From Amycolatopsis balhimycina FH 1894 (GTDB lineage: Bacteria > Actinomycetota > Actinomycetes > Mycobacteriales > Pseudonocardiaceae), in assembly GCF_000384295.1 (NCBI RefSeq), contig NZ_KB913037.1, positions 3,582,649 to 3,646,648 on the forward strand: 64,000 nt of DNA, given 5' to 3'. Every line of letters starts with the position of its first letter. Position 1 is the first letter of the stretch. This document shows, one piece after another, positions 17,319 to 25,824 of the stretch. The position numbers and the translations under genes were made by a program. A model generated the notes under the pieces. It saw only the letters and a program-made list of their open reading frames with translations, was not told the origin of the DNA and did no database searches.

Positions 17319-18053
17319 TTAGGCCACGATGAGCCGGAAGCCCGCGTCCCACTCCGGGCGGTCCAGCAGGTCCGCGTGCTCGGCGTGCCAGCGCCCCGAC
17401 TCCAGGTCGGCTCGCAGCCGGGCCATCCCGCGGTCCACCGCGGCCGGCGCCGTCTGCGCGAGCGCCGAGCACGACCGGCGCACGGCCGGGTCGAGGTAGG
17501 CCTCGGGACGCCGCCAGTACGCGGGGAAGACGCCGTCGGTGAAGTCCCACGGCACCGGCAGCTCGATCATCGACGACGCCCCGAGCGCCTCCGCGATCTC
17601 CGGGGCCGAAGGACGCGACTGTTCCAGCGAAGCCACCTCCGGAACGTACTCACGCACCAGCCAGAAGTCGTTGTGCAGCCGGGTGTCGTAGGCCAGGACG
17701 ACCTGACGGCGCGCGACCCGGCGCAGCTCGGCGAGGCCGCGGCGCCAGTCCGGCCAGTGGTGCACGGTCAGCACCGCCAGCGCGGCGTCGAACGTCGCGG
17801 CAGCGAACGGCAACGCCTCCGCGACCGCGCGCACCACCGGCGCGGCGCCGGGACGGCGTTGCCGGATCATCTCCATCGACGGCTCGACGGCGGCGACCCG
17901 CCGCCCGTGCGGCTCGTACGACCCGGTCCCGGACCCGACGTCGACCACCGTGCCCGCGTCACCCAGCGCCTCGAGCACCGGCGCGAGCCATCGCGGGTCC
18001 GTACGCCTCCCCAGCGTGTAGCCGACGCCGATCTCGTCGTAGCGTGCCGTCAG
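17319..18053 (-). CDS. SAM-dependent class I methyltransferase, probable CTG start
   Basis: About 244 residues. The SAM-binding motif VVDVGSGTGSYEP is followed by the acidic VAAVEPS and motif LPFAAATFDAALAVLTVHHWPDW, a Methyltransf_11 pattern. The product begins LTARYDEIGVGYTLGRRTDPRW, a standard N-terminus for this family. The only initiator candidate that includes it is a CTG at 18053 overlapping the stop of the upstream PAC2 gene (CTGA); the first GTG, at 17978, would remove this segment. The substrate is unknown. Confidence 0.78.
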   Translation of the reverse strand: MTARYDEIGVGYTLGRRTDPRWLAPVLEALGDAGTVVDVGSGTGSYEPHGRRVAAVEPSMEMIRQRRPGAAPVVRAVAEALPFAAATFDAALAVLTVHHWPDWRRGLAELRRVARRQVVLAYDTRLHNDFWLVREYVPEVASLEQSRPSAPEIAEALGASSMIELPVPWDFTDGVFPAYWRRPEAYLDPAVRRSCSALAQTAPAAVDRGMARLRADLESGRWHAEHADLLDRPEWDAGFRLIVA

Positions 18054-18958
18054 CGCTCATCCCCGTTCTGCTCCGCGAGGAATCGCTCGAACTGCGAGCC
18101 GAGCTCCTCCGCGGTCGGCATGTGCTCGACCGACTCCGCCAGGAGGCTGCCCCGCTCGGAGGCTTCGATGAACGTGTCGTACTGCCGTTCCAGCGCGCGG
18201 ACGACGTCGGCGATCTCGTCGGACTCCGCGACCTGGCGGTTGATTTCGGCGTCGGCCAGCTCCGCGGCCGCGCGCAGCTCGCCCTCGGCCAGGCTCAGCC
18301 CGGTCGCGCGGCTCAGCGCGTCCAGCACGATCAGCGACGCGGCCGGGTACGTGGACTGCGCGAGGTAGTGCGGCACGTGCGCGGCGAAGCCGGCGGCGTC
18401 GTGGCCCCACTCGCCGAGCCGGTACTCCAGCAGCGCGGCCAGGCTGCCCGGCACCTGCAGCCGGTTCGGCAGCGGCTGGTGGTCGCCGACCAGGTCCTTG
18501 CGCGTGGCGTGCGCGGTGACGCCGAGCGGGCGTGTGTGCGGTGCCCCCATCGGGATGCCGTGGAACCCGGCGGTCAGCCGGACGCCCCAGCGCTCGACGA
18601 GGTTGCGGACCGCGCGGCAGAACCGCTCCCAGTCGTGGTCCGGCTCCGGGCCGGACAGCAGCAGGAACGGCGTCCCGTCACCGTCGTGCAGCAGGTGCAC
18701 GACGAGTTCCGGCGCGTCGTAGTCTTCCCAGTGGTCGACCGCGTAGGTCATCGTCGGCCGGCGCGAGCGGTAGTCGATGAGCCGGTCGACGTCGAACCGG
18801 GCGATCACCCGGTGCTCGCCGCCCAGCAGGTGCTCGGCCAGCAGACGGCCCGCCGAGCCGGCGTCCATGAACCCGTCGAAGTGGTGCATCAGCACCGCCC
18901 CGGTGAGGTCCGGGACGTCCGAATCCACCTCGTACAGGTCGTCGGGATCGAGTCCCAC
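18050..18958 (-). CDS. PAC2 family (proteasome assembly chaperone-like) protein
   Basis: A 302-residue protein of the actinobacterial PAC2 group: VLMHHFDGFMDAGSAGRLLAEHLL, FDVDRLIDYRSRRPTMTY, LLLSGPEPDHDWERF and a C-terminal helical acidic tail. In eukaryotes PAC2 helps assemble 20S proteasomes; in actinomycetes the role is unproven, though they also carry proteasomes. The GTG at 18958 is preceded by AGGAGG; the open frame upstream of it translates non-coding, repeat-containing DNA. It is translationally coupled to the methyltransferase. Confidence 0.87.
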   Translation of the reverse strand: MGLDPDDLYEVDSDVPDLTGAVLMHHFDGFMDAGSAGRLLAEHLLGGEHRVIARFDVDRLIDYRSRRPTMTYAVDHWEDYDAPELVVHLLHDGDGTPFLLLSGPEPDHDWERFCRAVRNLVERWGVRLTAGFHGIPMGAPHTRPLGVTAHATRKDLVGDHQPLPNRLQVPGSLAALLEYRLGEWGHDAAGFAAHVPHYLAQSTYPAASLIVLDALSRATGLSLAEGELRAAAELADAEINRQVAESDEIADVVRALERQYDTFIEASERGSLLAESVEHMPTAEELGSQFERFLAEQNGDER

Positions 18959-18982
18959 CGGGTCCTCCTGCTCGCATTCTTT

Positions 18983-19028
18983 TGGGGGGTCCGGGTGGCA
19001 GAGCCCCCGGCCCGGGGCGGAGCCCCGG
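18983..19028. repeat. GC-rich REP-like hairpins
   Basis: GGGGGTCCGGGTGGCAGAGC leads into CCCCC, and directly after it CCGGGGC-GGA-GCCCCGG (19012-19028) forms a perfect 7-bp stem. This lies between the divergent PAC2 and PH-domain genes. Such GGGGCGGAGCCCC blocks look like dispersed repeat elements rather than operators. Apart from it, 18959-19194 shows no further signal. Confidence 0.5.
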
Positions 19029-19194
19029 TTGTCACAGCCGATACATCGATGCTTCAAGCACAACACAGCCCGACCGGGAATCCATTCCACCGTCGGTGTC
19101 GCAGATCGTAACGGCAGGCCATCGAAGCTGGACTGGATCGCCATCGTGACACATGTCGTGGGCACGCAAGCCGCCGATCGGGCAGGCTTGTGCC

Positions 19195-19704
19195 GTGAGC
19201 GAACACACCACGAACACGGCGCTGCGGCTGCGGCCGCCGGCGCACCGGGTCAGCCGCCGGGCCATCGGCTACTGGACGGTGACCGCCGCGATCTTCTGGG
19301 TCCTGCTGATCGGCGTGCAGACGGTCATCGTGGTGACCAGCGACGAACCACCGTCCTTCTTCGCCGTCACGCTGGTGATCTCCTGCGTGCTCGGCCCGCT
19401 GCACCTGATCGTCATGCCCCAGTGGCGCTACCGCGTGCACCGCTGGGAAGTCACCGGCGAGGCCGTCTACACGCAGGCGGGCTGGCTGAAGCAGCAGTGG
19501 CGGATCGCGCCGGTCTCGCGGATCCAGACCGTCGACATCGAGCGCGACCCGTTCGAGCAGCTGTTCGGGCTGGCGAAGATCACCGTCACGACGGCGTCCG
19601 CGGCGGGCCCGCTGCGCATCTCGGGCTTGACGCACGACCGGGCGCTGGAGCTGGCCGACGAGCTGACGAAGACGACCCAGGCCGTGCGCGGAGACGCGAC
19701 GTGA
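19195..19704 (+). CDS. PH domain (bPH2/YdbS-like) membrane protein
   Basis: A 169-residue protein with two membrane helices (about 22-75) followed by a bacterial PH domain: YRVHRWEVTGEAVYTQAGWLKQQWRIAPVSRIQTVDIERDPFEQLFGLAKITVTTASAAGPLRISGL. The GTG at 19195 is preferred over an in-frame ATG 42 bp upstream. Its stop overlaps the next gene, a larger protein of the same family, by 4 bp. This YdbS-YdbT-like pair is widespread in Gram-positive bacteria, and the B. subtilis homologues protect against certain bacteriocins or envelope stress. The function here is not shown. Confidence 0.87.
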   Translation: MSEHTTNTALRLRPPAHRVSRRAIGYWTVTAAIFWVLLIGVQTVIVVTSDEPPSFFAVTLVISCVLGPLHLIVMPQWRYRVHRWEVTGEAVYTQAGWLKQQWRIAPVSRIQTVDIERDPFEQLFGLAKITVTTASAAGPLRISGLTHDRALELADELTKTTQAVRGDAT

Positions 19705-21281
19705 GCCCCGCCGACGCACTCTCTCCCGCGGAGGCGGCAGAAAACACAGCCCAAGCTGCCGTGACCCCGCCCGCCGAAGGCACGCAGGACGCGCCGTGGC
19801 ACCACCTCGACCGGCGCATGCTGCTCATCCGGCCCGTGCTGGACCTGGTGAAGTCGCTGCCGGTGCTGCTGGGCGCGCTGCTGTTCGGCCACGGCGAGCC
19901 GTGGCAGTGGATCGGCCTCGTCTTCACCGCGGTCGCCGTGTTCACCGGTGTCTCGCACGTGCTGACCTCGCGCTACCGGATCACCGAGGCCCAGGTCGAG
20001 TGGCACACCGGGCTGCTGCTGCGCAAGCAGCGGGCCATCCCGCGCGACCGGATCCGCACGGTCGACGTCACTTCCGAGCCGAAGCACCGGCTGTTCTCCC
20101 TCGCCGCCGCGCGGATCGGCACCGGGCGGCACTCGCACGGCAAGGGGCCGGGCAAGGACGAGCTCGTCCTGGACGCCGTCACCACCGCCGAGGCCCAGCG
20201 GCTGCGGACACTCCTGCTGCACCGCAAAGCCGAGGCCGTGGCGACGGAGACCGCCGCCGCGCCGCCGGAACAGCTGATCGCCGCGGTCGACAAGCGGTGG
20301 CTGCGGTACGCGCCGTTCACGCTGTCCGGGCTGGCCGTGGTCGGCGCCACCGTCGGCACCGTCTACCACTTCGCGCACGAGCTGCACTTCGACCCGATCC
20401 AGTTCTCGCTGGTCCAGACGGTCGTCGGGCACTTCGCCGACACGCCGGCCTGGGTGAGCCTGGTGCTGGCCGCCGCCGGGCTGCTGGTGCTCGTCTCGCT
20501 GCTGTCGATCGGCGGGTACGTGCTGTCGTTCTGGAACTTCCGGCTCACCCGCGAGCCCGCCGGCACGCTGCACATCCGGCGCGGGCTGATCACCACCCGG
20601 TCGGTGTCGATCGAGGAGGACCGCCTGCGCGGCGCCGAAATCCGCGAGCCGCTGCCGCTGCGGCTGGCCGGCGGCGCCCGCTGCGTCGCCATCGCCGGCG
20701 GGCTGCGCGAAGGCAAGGGCGCGGACAAGGGCGGCGGCCTGCTGCTGCCGCCCGCCCCGCTCGCGCGGGCGCACGAAGTCGTCGCGGACGTGCTCGGCGA
20801 GGACCCGGTCGCGACGCCGCTCACGCGCCACCCGCGCCGGGCGCTGTACCGGCGGCTGTCGCGGGCCGTCCTCGGCGTGCTGCTGCTCGCCGCCGCGCTC
20901 TACGGGCTGGCGTGGCTCGGCGCGCTCCCCGACTGGCCGTGGCAGGCCGCGCTCGGGCTGGTGCCGTTCGCCGCGCTCGTCGGCTGGGACCGCTACCGCG
21001 GCCTCGGGCACGCCTTCACCGGCCGCTACCTGGTGACGCGCTCGGGCTCGCTCGACCGCGGCACGGCGGCGGTGCGCTGCGACGGGCTGACCGGGGTCGT
21101 CGTCGAACGCTCGTACTTCCAGCGCCGGGCCGGGCTGGTCACGGTGATCGCGCCGGTGGCCGCGGGCAAGGGCAAGTACCTGGTGCTCGACGTCGGCGAG
21201 AGCGACGGGCTGGCCCTCGCCGATCGGGCCGTTCCGGGCCTGCTGACGCCGTTCCTGACCGGTGAGCGGGACCGCGGTTGA
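19701..21281 (+). CDS. PH domain (bPH2/YdbT-like) membrane protein with repeated domains
   Basis: A 526-residue protein with three bPH2 domains separated by membrane helices. Recognition strings recur as SRYRITEAQVEWHTGLLLRK, WNFRLTREPAGTLHIRRGLI and FTGRYLVTRSGSLDRGTAAV. The GTG at 19701 overlaps the stop of the YdbS-like gene, so the two are translated together and probably form a complex. The frame is open far upstream, but that part is antisense to other genes. Confidence 0.87.
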   Translation: MSPADALSPAEAAENTAQAAVTPPAEGTQDAPWHHLDRRMLLIRPVLDLVKSLPVLLGALLFGHGEPWQWIGLVFTAVAVFTGVSHVLTSRYRITEAQVEWHTGLLLRKQRAIPRDRIRTVDVTSEPKHRLFSLAAARIGTGRHSHGKGPGKDELVLDAVTTAEAQRLRTLLLHRKAEAVATETAAAPPEQLIAAVDKRWLRYAPFTLSGLAVVGATVGTVYHFAHELHFDPIQFSLVQTVVGHFADTPAWVSLVLAAAGLLVLVSLLSIGGYVLSFWNFRLTREPAGTLHIRRGLITTRSVSIEEDRLRGAEIREPLPLRLAGGARCVAIAGGLREGKGADKGGGLLLPPAPLARAHEVVADVLGEDPVATPLTRHPRRALYRRLSRAVLGVLLLAAALYGLAWLGALPDWPWQAALGLVPFAALVGWDRYRGLGHAFTGRYLVTRSGSLDRGTAAVRCDGLTGVVVERSYFQRRAGLVTVIAPVAAGKGKYLVLDVGESDGLALADRAVPGLLTPFLTGERDRG

Positions 21282-21362
21282 CGTTTCACCGGCGCGGCTC
21301 ATAGCGTGCATTACGCCGTCCGAAACCTCGACCGCAGTTCGCGTTCACGAGAGGACGGCAAG

Positions 21363-22058
21363 ATGTTCCGGAAGCTCTTCGGTGTGCTGGCCGCGGGAAT
21401 CGTCGTGGCATCAGCCCTGGCGCCCACCGCGGCAGCCGCGGAAAACCCCTACGGCGACCCCAACCTGGTCTCGATGTTCGACGGAACCGACCTGAGCCCG
21501 TGGACGTCGTCGAAACCGGGTTTGTGGTCGGCGAAGAACGGGGTCATCCACGGAAACGGCACCGCCCGCGGCTGGTTGTACTACAACAAACAGCAGGTCG
21601 GCACGTTTCGGTGGATATTCAATGTCCGGCAGGTCAAGGGCAACCACAAACCGACCGTGCTGATCTGGGGCACCACCGACCCGATCCGTGACGCGCTGAG
21701 CGCCATCCAGTTCCAGCCGCCCAACGGCGGGCACTGGGACTACCGGCCGGGCCACAACGACGGTGGCGGGAAACTGTTCAAGCAACTGTCCCACACCAAG
21801 ATCGACATCAAGAAGTGGGCGCAGTGCGAGCTGATCGGCGACATGACCACCGGCGTCGCCCGGATGGCGTGCTGCCCGCTCACGGGAACGGCCGCGACGT
21901 GCAAGGGCGTCGAAGTGCTGCAGTTCACCGACAAGACCGCCGGACGCGTCGGCCCGCTCGCGCTGCAGGTGCACAACTCGGGGATCCAGGACGAGTACCG
22001 CGGGCTCTACGTCGAGTCACCCGTGGTGACGAAACCCGGCGAGTTCCTCACGATGTGA
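21363..22058 (+). CDS. Secreted DUF1080/3-keto-disaccharide hydrolase-like protein
   Basis: A 231-residue protein with a Sec signal (MFRKLFGVLAAGIVVASAL, cleavage near residue 25). The exported domain resembles concanavalin-like DUF1080: NLVSMFDGTDLSPWTSSKPGLWSAKNGVIHGNG near its start and the closing GPLALQVHNSGIQDEYRGLYVE. Relatives bind or hydrolyse sugars. It contains ACCPLTGTAATC, a possible disulfide loop. The gene stands alone and its substrate is unknown. Confidence 0.78.
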   Translation: MFRKLFGVLAAGIVVASALAPTAAAAENPYGDPNLVSMFDGTDLSPWTSSKPGLWSAKNGVIHGNGTARGWLYYNKQQVGTFRWIFNVRQVKGNHKPTVLIWGTTDPIRDALSAIQFQPPNGGHWDYRPGHNDGGGKLFKQLSHTKIDIKKWAQCELIGDMTTGVARMACCPLTGTAATCKGVEVLQFTDKTAGRVGPLALQVHNSGIQDEYRGLYVESPVVTKPGEFLTM

Positions 22059-22118
22059 CGCCGTCTCCGGTGGCGGCCCCTTTCCTGGGGTCGCCACCGG
22101 GGATTGCTGGCCTTTCTT

Positions 22119-22152
22119 TCACACAACGTGCTAATTTATTCACCCCGTGTGA
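22119..22152. promoter_or_regulatory. Inverted repeat TCACAC...GTGTGA upstream of iclR-like gene
   Basis: TCACAC (22119-22124) and GTGTGA (22147-22152) flank an AT-rich segment, GCTAATTTATT, that could hold a -10 element. The position suits autoregulation by the IclR protein that follows. Confidence 0.35.
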
Positions 22153-22185
22153 TAGCGAAGGTCGTTTTTGTCTCACCGAGAGGTC

Positions 22186-22974
22186 ATGATGACGCCTGCC
22201 GTCAGTGCCGTCGACGGTTCCGCCACCACTTCCCCGCGCCGTACCCCGGGTGCCAGCAGTTCCCGCAAGGTCCTCCAGCTGCTGCTGGCCTTTTCGGAGC
22301 GCCGGTGGGAGGCCAGCGTCGCCGAGCTCGCCGCGACGATCGGCAGCCCGGTCGCGACGACCTACCGCTACGTGGCCCTGCTCAAGGAGCTGCAGCTGCT
22401 CGAGGAGGGCCGGGCGGGGCACTACCACCTGACCAGCCAGGTGATGCCGCTGGCGCGGGCCGCGCAGCTGGCCAACGACCTGGTGCGGCTGGCGAGGCCG
22501 TCGATGGAGGAAGCCGCACGGGAGCTCGGCGAGACGGTGATGCTGTTCCAGCAGTTCGGCGACACCGCCGTGTGCGCGGACCGCGTCGAGTGCGACCGCG
22601 CCATGCGGTTCACGTTCGAGCCCGGCCATTCGATCCCGCTCGGCCTCGGCGCGTCCGGCAAGATGCTGCTCGCGCTGCTGCCCGAGCTGGAACGCGAACG
22701 GCGGCTGACGTCGATCGTGGACCGGTACGGCACCGCCGTGCGCGACGAGCTGAAGCACGCGCTCGAGAACCGGTTCGCGGTCAGTTCCGGGGAGATCGAC
22801 GAAGGCGTCTGGGCCTGTTCGGTGCCGGTGCCGACGATCGGCAGGCGGCCGACCGTGCTGAGCATGGCGGGCCCGGCCGCCCGGATCACCGAAGAGGCCC
22901 GGCAGATCGCGATCACCGCCCTGCAGGAGTACGCGATCCGCATCCAGCGGACGATTTCCTCTTATTCGCTGTGA
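22186..22974 (+). CDS. IclR family transcriptional regulator
   Basis: A 262-residue regulator. The winged helix is KVLQLLLAFSERRWEASVAELAATIGSPVATTYRYVALLKELQLLEEG, and the C-terminal IclR effector domain includes FEPGHSIPLGLGASGKMLLALLP. I chose the ATG at 22186, after GAGAGG, over a TTG further upstream. IclR proteins usually control small catabolic operons, but the neighbours are a secreted protein and a GNAT enzyme, so the target may lie elsewhere. Confidence 0.88.
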   Translation: MMTPAVSAVDGSATTSPRRTPGASSSRKVLQLLLAFSERRWEASVAELAATIGSPVATTYRYVALLKELQLLEEGRAGHYHLTSQVMPLARAAQLANDLVRLARPSMEEAARELGETVMLFQQFGDTAVCADRVECDRAMRFTFEPGHSIPLGLGASGKMLLALLPELERERRLTSIVDRYGTAVRDELKHALENRFAVSSGEIDEGVWACSVPVPTIGRRPTVLSMAGPAARITEEARQIAITALQEYAIRIQRTISSYSL

Positions 22975-23005
22975 AACCGCCGCCGGGGCGCGTAGAACTG
23001 CCCGG

Positions 23006-23509
23006 GTGATCCGGCTCGCGCGCCCCGACGACCTGCCCGCGCTGATCGACGTCGAACGCGAGGCGGGCGCGCTCTTCCGCGACGTCGGCATGGCGGCGAT
23101 CGCCGACGACGACCCCGGCTCGGTGGCCGAACTGGCGGGGTACCAGTCCGACGGGCGCGCGTGGGTGAGCGTCGACTCCGGCGACCGGCCGGTGGCCTAC
23201 CTGGTCGCGGAGGTCGTCGACGGGCACGCGCACATCGAACAGGTCTCGGTGCGGCCGTCGCACGCACGGCGCGGGCTGGGCAGCGCGCTGATCGAGACGC
23301 TCACCGACTGGGCTCGTTCTCGCGGGCTGCCGGCGTTGACGCTGACGACGTTCGCGGCCGTGCCGTGGAACGCGCCGTACTACGAGCGGCTGCGGTTCCG
23401 GGTCCTGCCGGAGGCGGAACTCGGCGACGGGCTGCGGGCGATCCGCCGCACCGAAGCCGCCCGCGGCCTGGACACCTGGCCGCGTGTCGCCATGATTCGA
23501 CCACTCTGA
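23006..23509 (+). CDS. GNAT family N-acetyltransferase
   Basis: A 167-residue acetyltransferase. It has IRLARPDDLPALIDVEREAG at the start, the acetyl-CoA-binding motif VRPSHARRGLGSALIETLTDWA and a final strand FAAVPWNAPYYERLRFRV. It starts at a GTG about 30 bp after the IclR gene. The substrate cannot be assigned. Confidence 0.87.
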   Translation: MIRLARPDDLPALIDVEREAGALFRDVGMAAIADDDPGSVAELAGYQSDGRAWVSVDSGDRPVAYLVAEVVDGHAHIEQVSVRPSHARRGLGSALIETLTDWARSRGLPALTLTTFAAVPWNAPYYERLRFRVLPEAELGDGLRAIRRTEAARGLDTWPRVAMIRPL

Positions 23510-23643
23510 CCTGCGGTTTTACTTCTCGCTCCCCTACCCGGGGGAGAGGGTGGCGCGAGCAGTCGAACATGTGTTCTACTGTGCGAGCCGGTCCCGGAGG
23601 GGGAAGCTCCGCGGGCCGGCCCCACAGACTTCGGGAGGTTGTT

Positions 23644-23841
23644 GTGGCGGTCAAGATCACCCACCTGACGAACGGCCAGCAGGTCCGTTTCGCCAACGCC
23701 GACGGCGCGCGCCGCTACGCCGAGATCATGGGCGGCGGCGTGGACAAGTGGCGCTTCACGGTCGTGCCCGAGGACCCGATGCTGCGGAAAATGTCGGACT
23801 CGGTCGTTAACGTGCCGGTATGGCGCATGACTTCCAGGTAG
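23644..23841 (+). CDS. Small conserved-looking protein of unknown function
   Basis: 65 codons from a GTG at 23644 preceded by GGGAGG. The product starts AVKITHLTNGQQVRFANADG and ends in MTSR. Its last 22 bases overlap the start of the VOC gene in another frame. Composition and third-position GC fit coding sequence. I do not recognise the family. Confidence 0.6.
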   Translation: MAVKITHLTNGQQVRFANADGARRYAEIMGGGVDKWRFTVVPEDPMLRKMSDSVVNVPVWRMTSR

Positions 23842-24257
23842 TGGTGGACACGGCCGACCCGCACGTGCTCGCGGACTGGTGGGCCGAAACGCTCGGCTGG
23901 CCGGTGGAACCGACGGACGAGGACTTCATCCGCGAGATGATCGCGAAGGGATACGCGAAGGAAGAGGAAACCCGGACCCATCGCGGTGCGCTGGTCTGGA
24001 GAGCCGGGGCGGCGATCCGCCACCCGGACTCACCACCGGACGGCCCACCGCGGCGGATCCTCTTCCAGGAGGTTCCCGAGCCGAAGACGGTGAAGAACAG
24101 GATGCACATCGACGTGTGGGTCGGCGCGGACAACGTCGAGGCGACGCTGGCGAAGCTGACGTCGCGCGGCGCCGAGTTCCTTCATCGCGGCAAGCAGGGA
24201 CCACACAGCTGGGTGACGATGGCGGACCCGGAAGGCAACGAGTTCTGCATCTCCTGA
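23820..24257 (+). CDS. VOC superfamily (glyoxalase/bleomycin-resistance-like) protein
   Basis: A 145-residue protein of the Glyoxalase_6 type: DFQVVVDTADPHVLADWWAETLGWPVE at the start, KNRMHIDVWVGADNVEATLAKLTSRGA in the middle and WVTMADPEGNEFCIS at the end. The His and Glu that usually bind metal are present. It overlaps the 65-codon gene. Function ranges from lyases to resistance proteins and cannot be narrowed. Confidence 0.85.
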   Translation: MAHDFQVVVDTADPHVLADWWAETLGWPVEPTDEDFIREMIAKGYAKEEETRTHRGALVWRAGAAIRHPDSPPDGPPRRILFQEVPEPKTVKNRMHIDVWVGADNVEATLAKLTSRGAEFLHRGKQGPHSWVTMADPEGNEFCIS

Positions 24258-24274
24258 GACGCATCTCCTGAGAC
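24247..24274 (+). repeat. 14-bp tandem duplication over a stop codon
   Basis: GCATCTCCTGAGAC occurs twice back to back (24247-24260 and 24261-24274). The TGA of the VOC gene is in the first copy, so the second copy supplies a backup stop in the downstream sequence. Confidence 0.9.
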
Positions 24275-24318
24275 ACCGGCGAGCCGGCGGCGGGCTGGGG
24301 GTCGCCGCCGGCTCGCCG

Positions 24319-24407
24319 AGGTGAGATCCGGGCTCGATCACGCGAGATCCGGTTCCAATCACGCGAGACCCGGGCCCGATCACGCGAGACCCGGCGCCAG
24401 TCACGCG
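24319..24407. repeat. 21-bp periodic repeats
   Basis: ATCACGCGAGAYCCGG recurs with a start-to-start distance of exactly 21 bp (24337, 24358, 24379, with a diverged copy at 24400 and a partial one before). It lies in a convergent gap. A related array with the same period occurs at 48123-48292. Confidence 0.85.
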
Positions 24408-24410
24408 GGC

Positions 24411-24457
24411 GTGAACGACTCTTTCCTGCCGTCGGAGGACAGGAAAGAGTCGTTCAC
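24411..24457. terminator. Long perfect hairpin between convergent genes
   Basis: GTGAACGACTCTTTCCTG (24411-24428) is perfectly complementary to CAGGAAAGAGTCGTTCAC (24440-24457) with an 11-nt loop. It lies between the VOC gene and the aminotransferase, which converge, so it can terminate both. The arm resembles the TGAATGACTCATTC core of the elements at 17244-17294. Confidence 0.8.
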
Positions 24458-24461
24458 CGCG

Positions 24462-25730
24462 TCAAATCTGCGCCGCGAGCCGGTCCAACGCCTTCGGCAG
24501 TGCCGACGCCAGCAGATCCAGCTCCGGCTCCGCCGCGACCAACGGCGGTGACACCGCGACACCGCGCCCCAGGTTGCGCACGATCACGCCCTCGTCCCGG
24601 CAGGCCCGCTGCAGCTTCACCGGCGCACCCGGGTCGGCGGCCATGACCTCCGCCGTCAGCTCCACCGCCGCCAGGAAGCCCAGACCCGCGCGGACCTCCG
24701 CCACCAGCGCGTGCTCAGCCGCTCCCGACACCGCGTCGGCCAGGGGTTTCTCCAGTTCCCGGCCGCGGGGAATCAGCCCGTCGCGCTCGTAGATGTCCAG
24801 GGTCGCCAGGCCCGCCGCGCACGCCACCGGGTGGCCCGCGTACGTCGCGCCGTGGCGGAAGATCGGCGCTCCCGGCGCCCCCGTGAAGAACGGTTCGGCC
24901 ACCCGCGGTGCCACGATCAGCGCGCCCAGCGGGATCGTGCCGCCGGTGATGCCCTTCGCCGTCGTGATCAGGTCCGGCCGGACCGGCCAGCGGTCGATGC
25001 CGAACCACGTGCCGAGCCTGCCCCACGCCGCGATCACGCAGTCCGCCACGAACAGCACGTCGTGGCGGCGGCAGATCGCCGCCACCTCTTCGAGGTACCC
25101 CTCCGGCGGCAGCAGCACGCCGCCCGCGCCGATCACCGGCTCGCAGAAGAACGCCGCGACGCGAGCCGCGCCGACCCGCTGGATCTCCGCCTCCAGCGCC
25201 GCCGCGTTGTCGTACGGGACGTGCGAGAAGTCCGGCGGCTGCGGGCCGAAGCCCGCCGTGTTCGCCGGGATGCCGCCGACCGCCGTGCCGAAGCCGTGCG
25301 TGCCGTGGTAGCCCTGCGCCCGGCCGATCACGTGCACCTTCTCCGGACGGCCGGTGTGCGCGAAGTACGCCCGGGCGAGCTTCACCGCCGTGTCGATGAC
25401 GTCGCCGCCGCCCGAGCCGAAGAACACCTTCGACCCCGGCTCCGGCGCCAGCTCGGCGACGCGGTCGGCCAGCTCGATCGCCGGCTGGTTCGCGTTGTAG
25501 CCGAACAGGTTGTACGAGTCGAGAGTCCGCAGCTGCCGGGCGACGGCTTCGGTGATTTCCGGGCGCCCGTGGCCGAAGTTCGCGTACCAGAGCGACGCGG
25601 TCGCGTCGAAGTACCGGCGGCCCGCGTCGTCCCAGACGTACGAGCCCTCGCCGCGGGTGATGACCATCCGGTCGCCGTCGACCGCGCCCATGTCGGCGAA
25701 CGGGTGCCAGAGGGCGTGCTGTGCTGCCAT
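24462..25730 (-). CDS. Class III aminotransferase (omega-amino acid/amine:pyruvate type)
   Basis: A 422-residue PLP enzyme. The N-terminal WHPFADMGAVDGDRMVITRGEGSYVWDDAGRRYFDATASLWY, the cofactor Asp in VADCVIAAWGRLG and the PLP lysine in TTAKGITGGTIPLGA are visible. Relatives move the amino group of terminal amines or beta/omega-amino acids to pyruvate. It lies 94 bp downstream of the CoA-transferase in the same orientation, so it is probably the last gene of the catabolic operon at 24462-35063. The exact substrate is unknown. Confidence 0.87.
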   Translation of the reverse strand: MAAQHALWHPFADMGAVDGDRMVITRGEGSYVWDDAGRRYFDATASLWYANFGHGRPEITEAVARQLRTLDSYNLFGYNANQPAIELADRVAELAPEPGSKVFFGSGGGDVIDTAVKLARAYFAHTGRPEKVHVIGRAQGYHGTHGFGTAVGGIPANTAGFGPQPPDFSHVPYDNAAALEAEIQRVGAARVAAFFCEPVIGAGGVLLPPEGYLEEVAAICRRHDVLFVADCVIAAWGRLGTWFGIDRWPVRPDLITTAKGITGGTIPLGALIVAPRVAEPFFTGAPGAPIFRHGATYAGHPVACAAGLATLDIYERDGLIPRGRELEKPLADAVSGAAEHALVAEVRAGLGFLAAVELTAEVMAADPGAPVKLQRACRDEGVIVRNLGRGVAVSPPLVAAEPELDLLASALPKALDRLAAQI

Positions 25731-25824
25731 CGGTCCTCCCTAAGTCCTGCCCCCATCCCTACCAGGGCGGAGCGGGAAGCGCGAACACTCCATCGTGCAC
25801 AGTTCGCGGATCCGGACCGGCCGG

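Noticed and set aside
18777..19700. Long N-terminal extension of the second PH-domain gene
   Set aside because: It runs antisense to PAC2 and through the first PH gene. The GTG at 19701 with a 4-bp overlap is a natural start.
24319..24407. CRISPR array
   Set aside because: Units are contiguous with a 21-bp period, diverged, and without unique spacers or cas genes.
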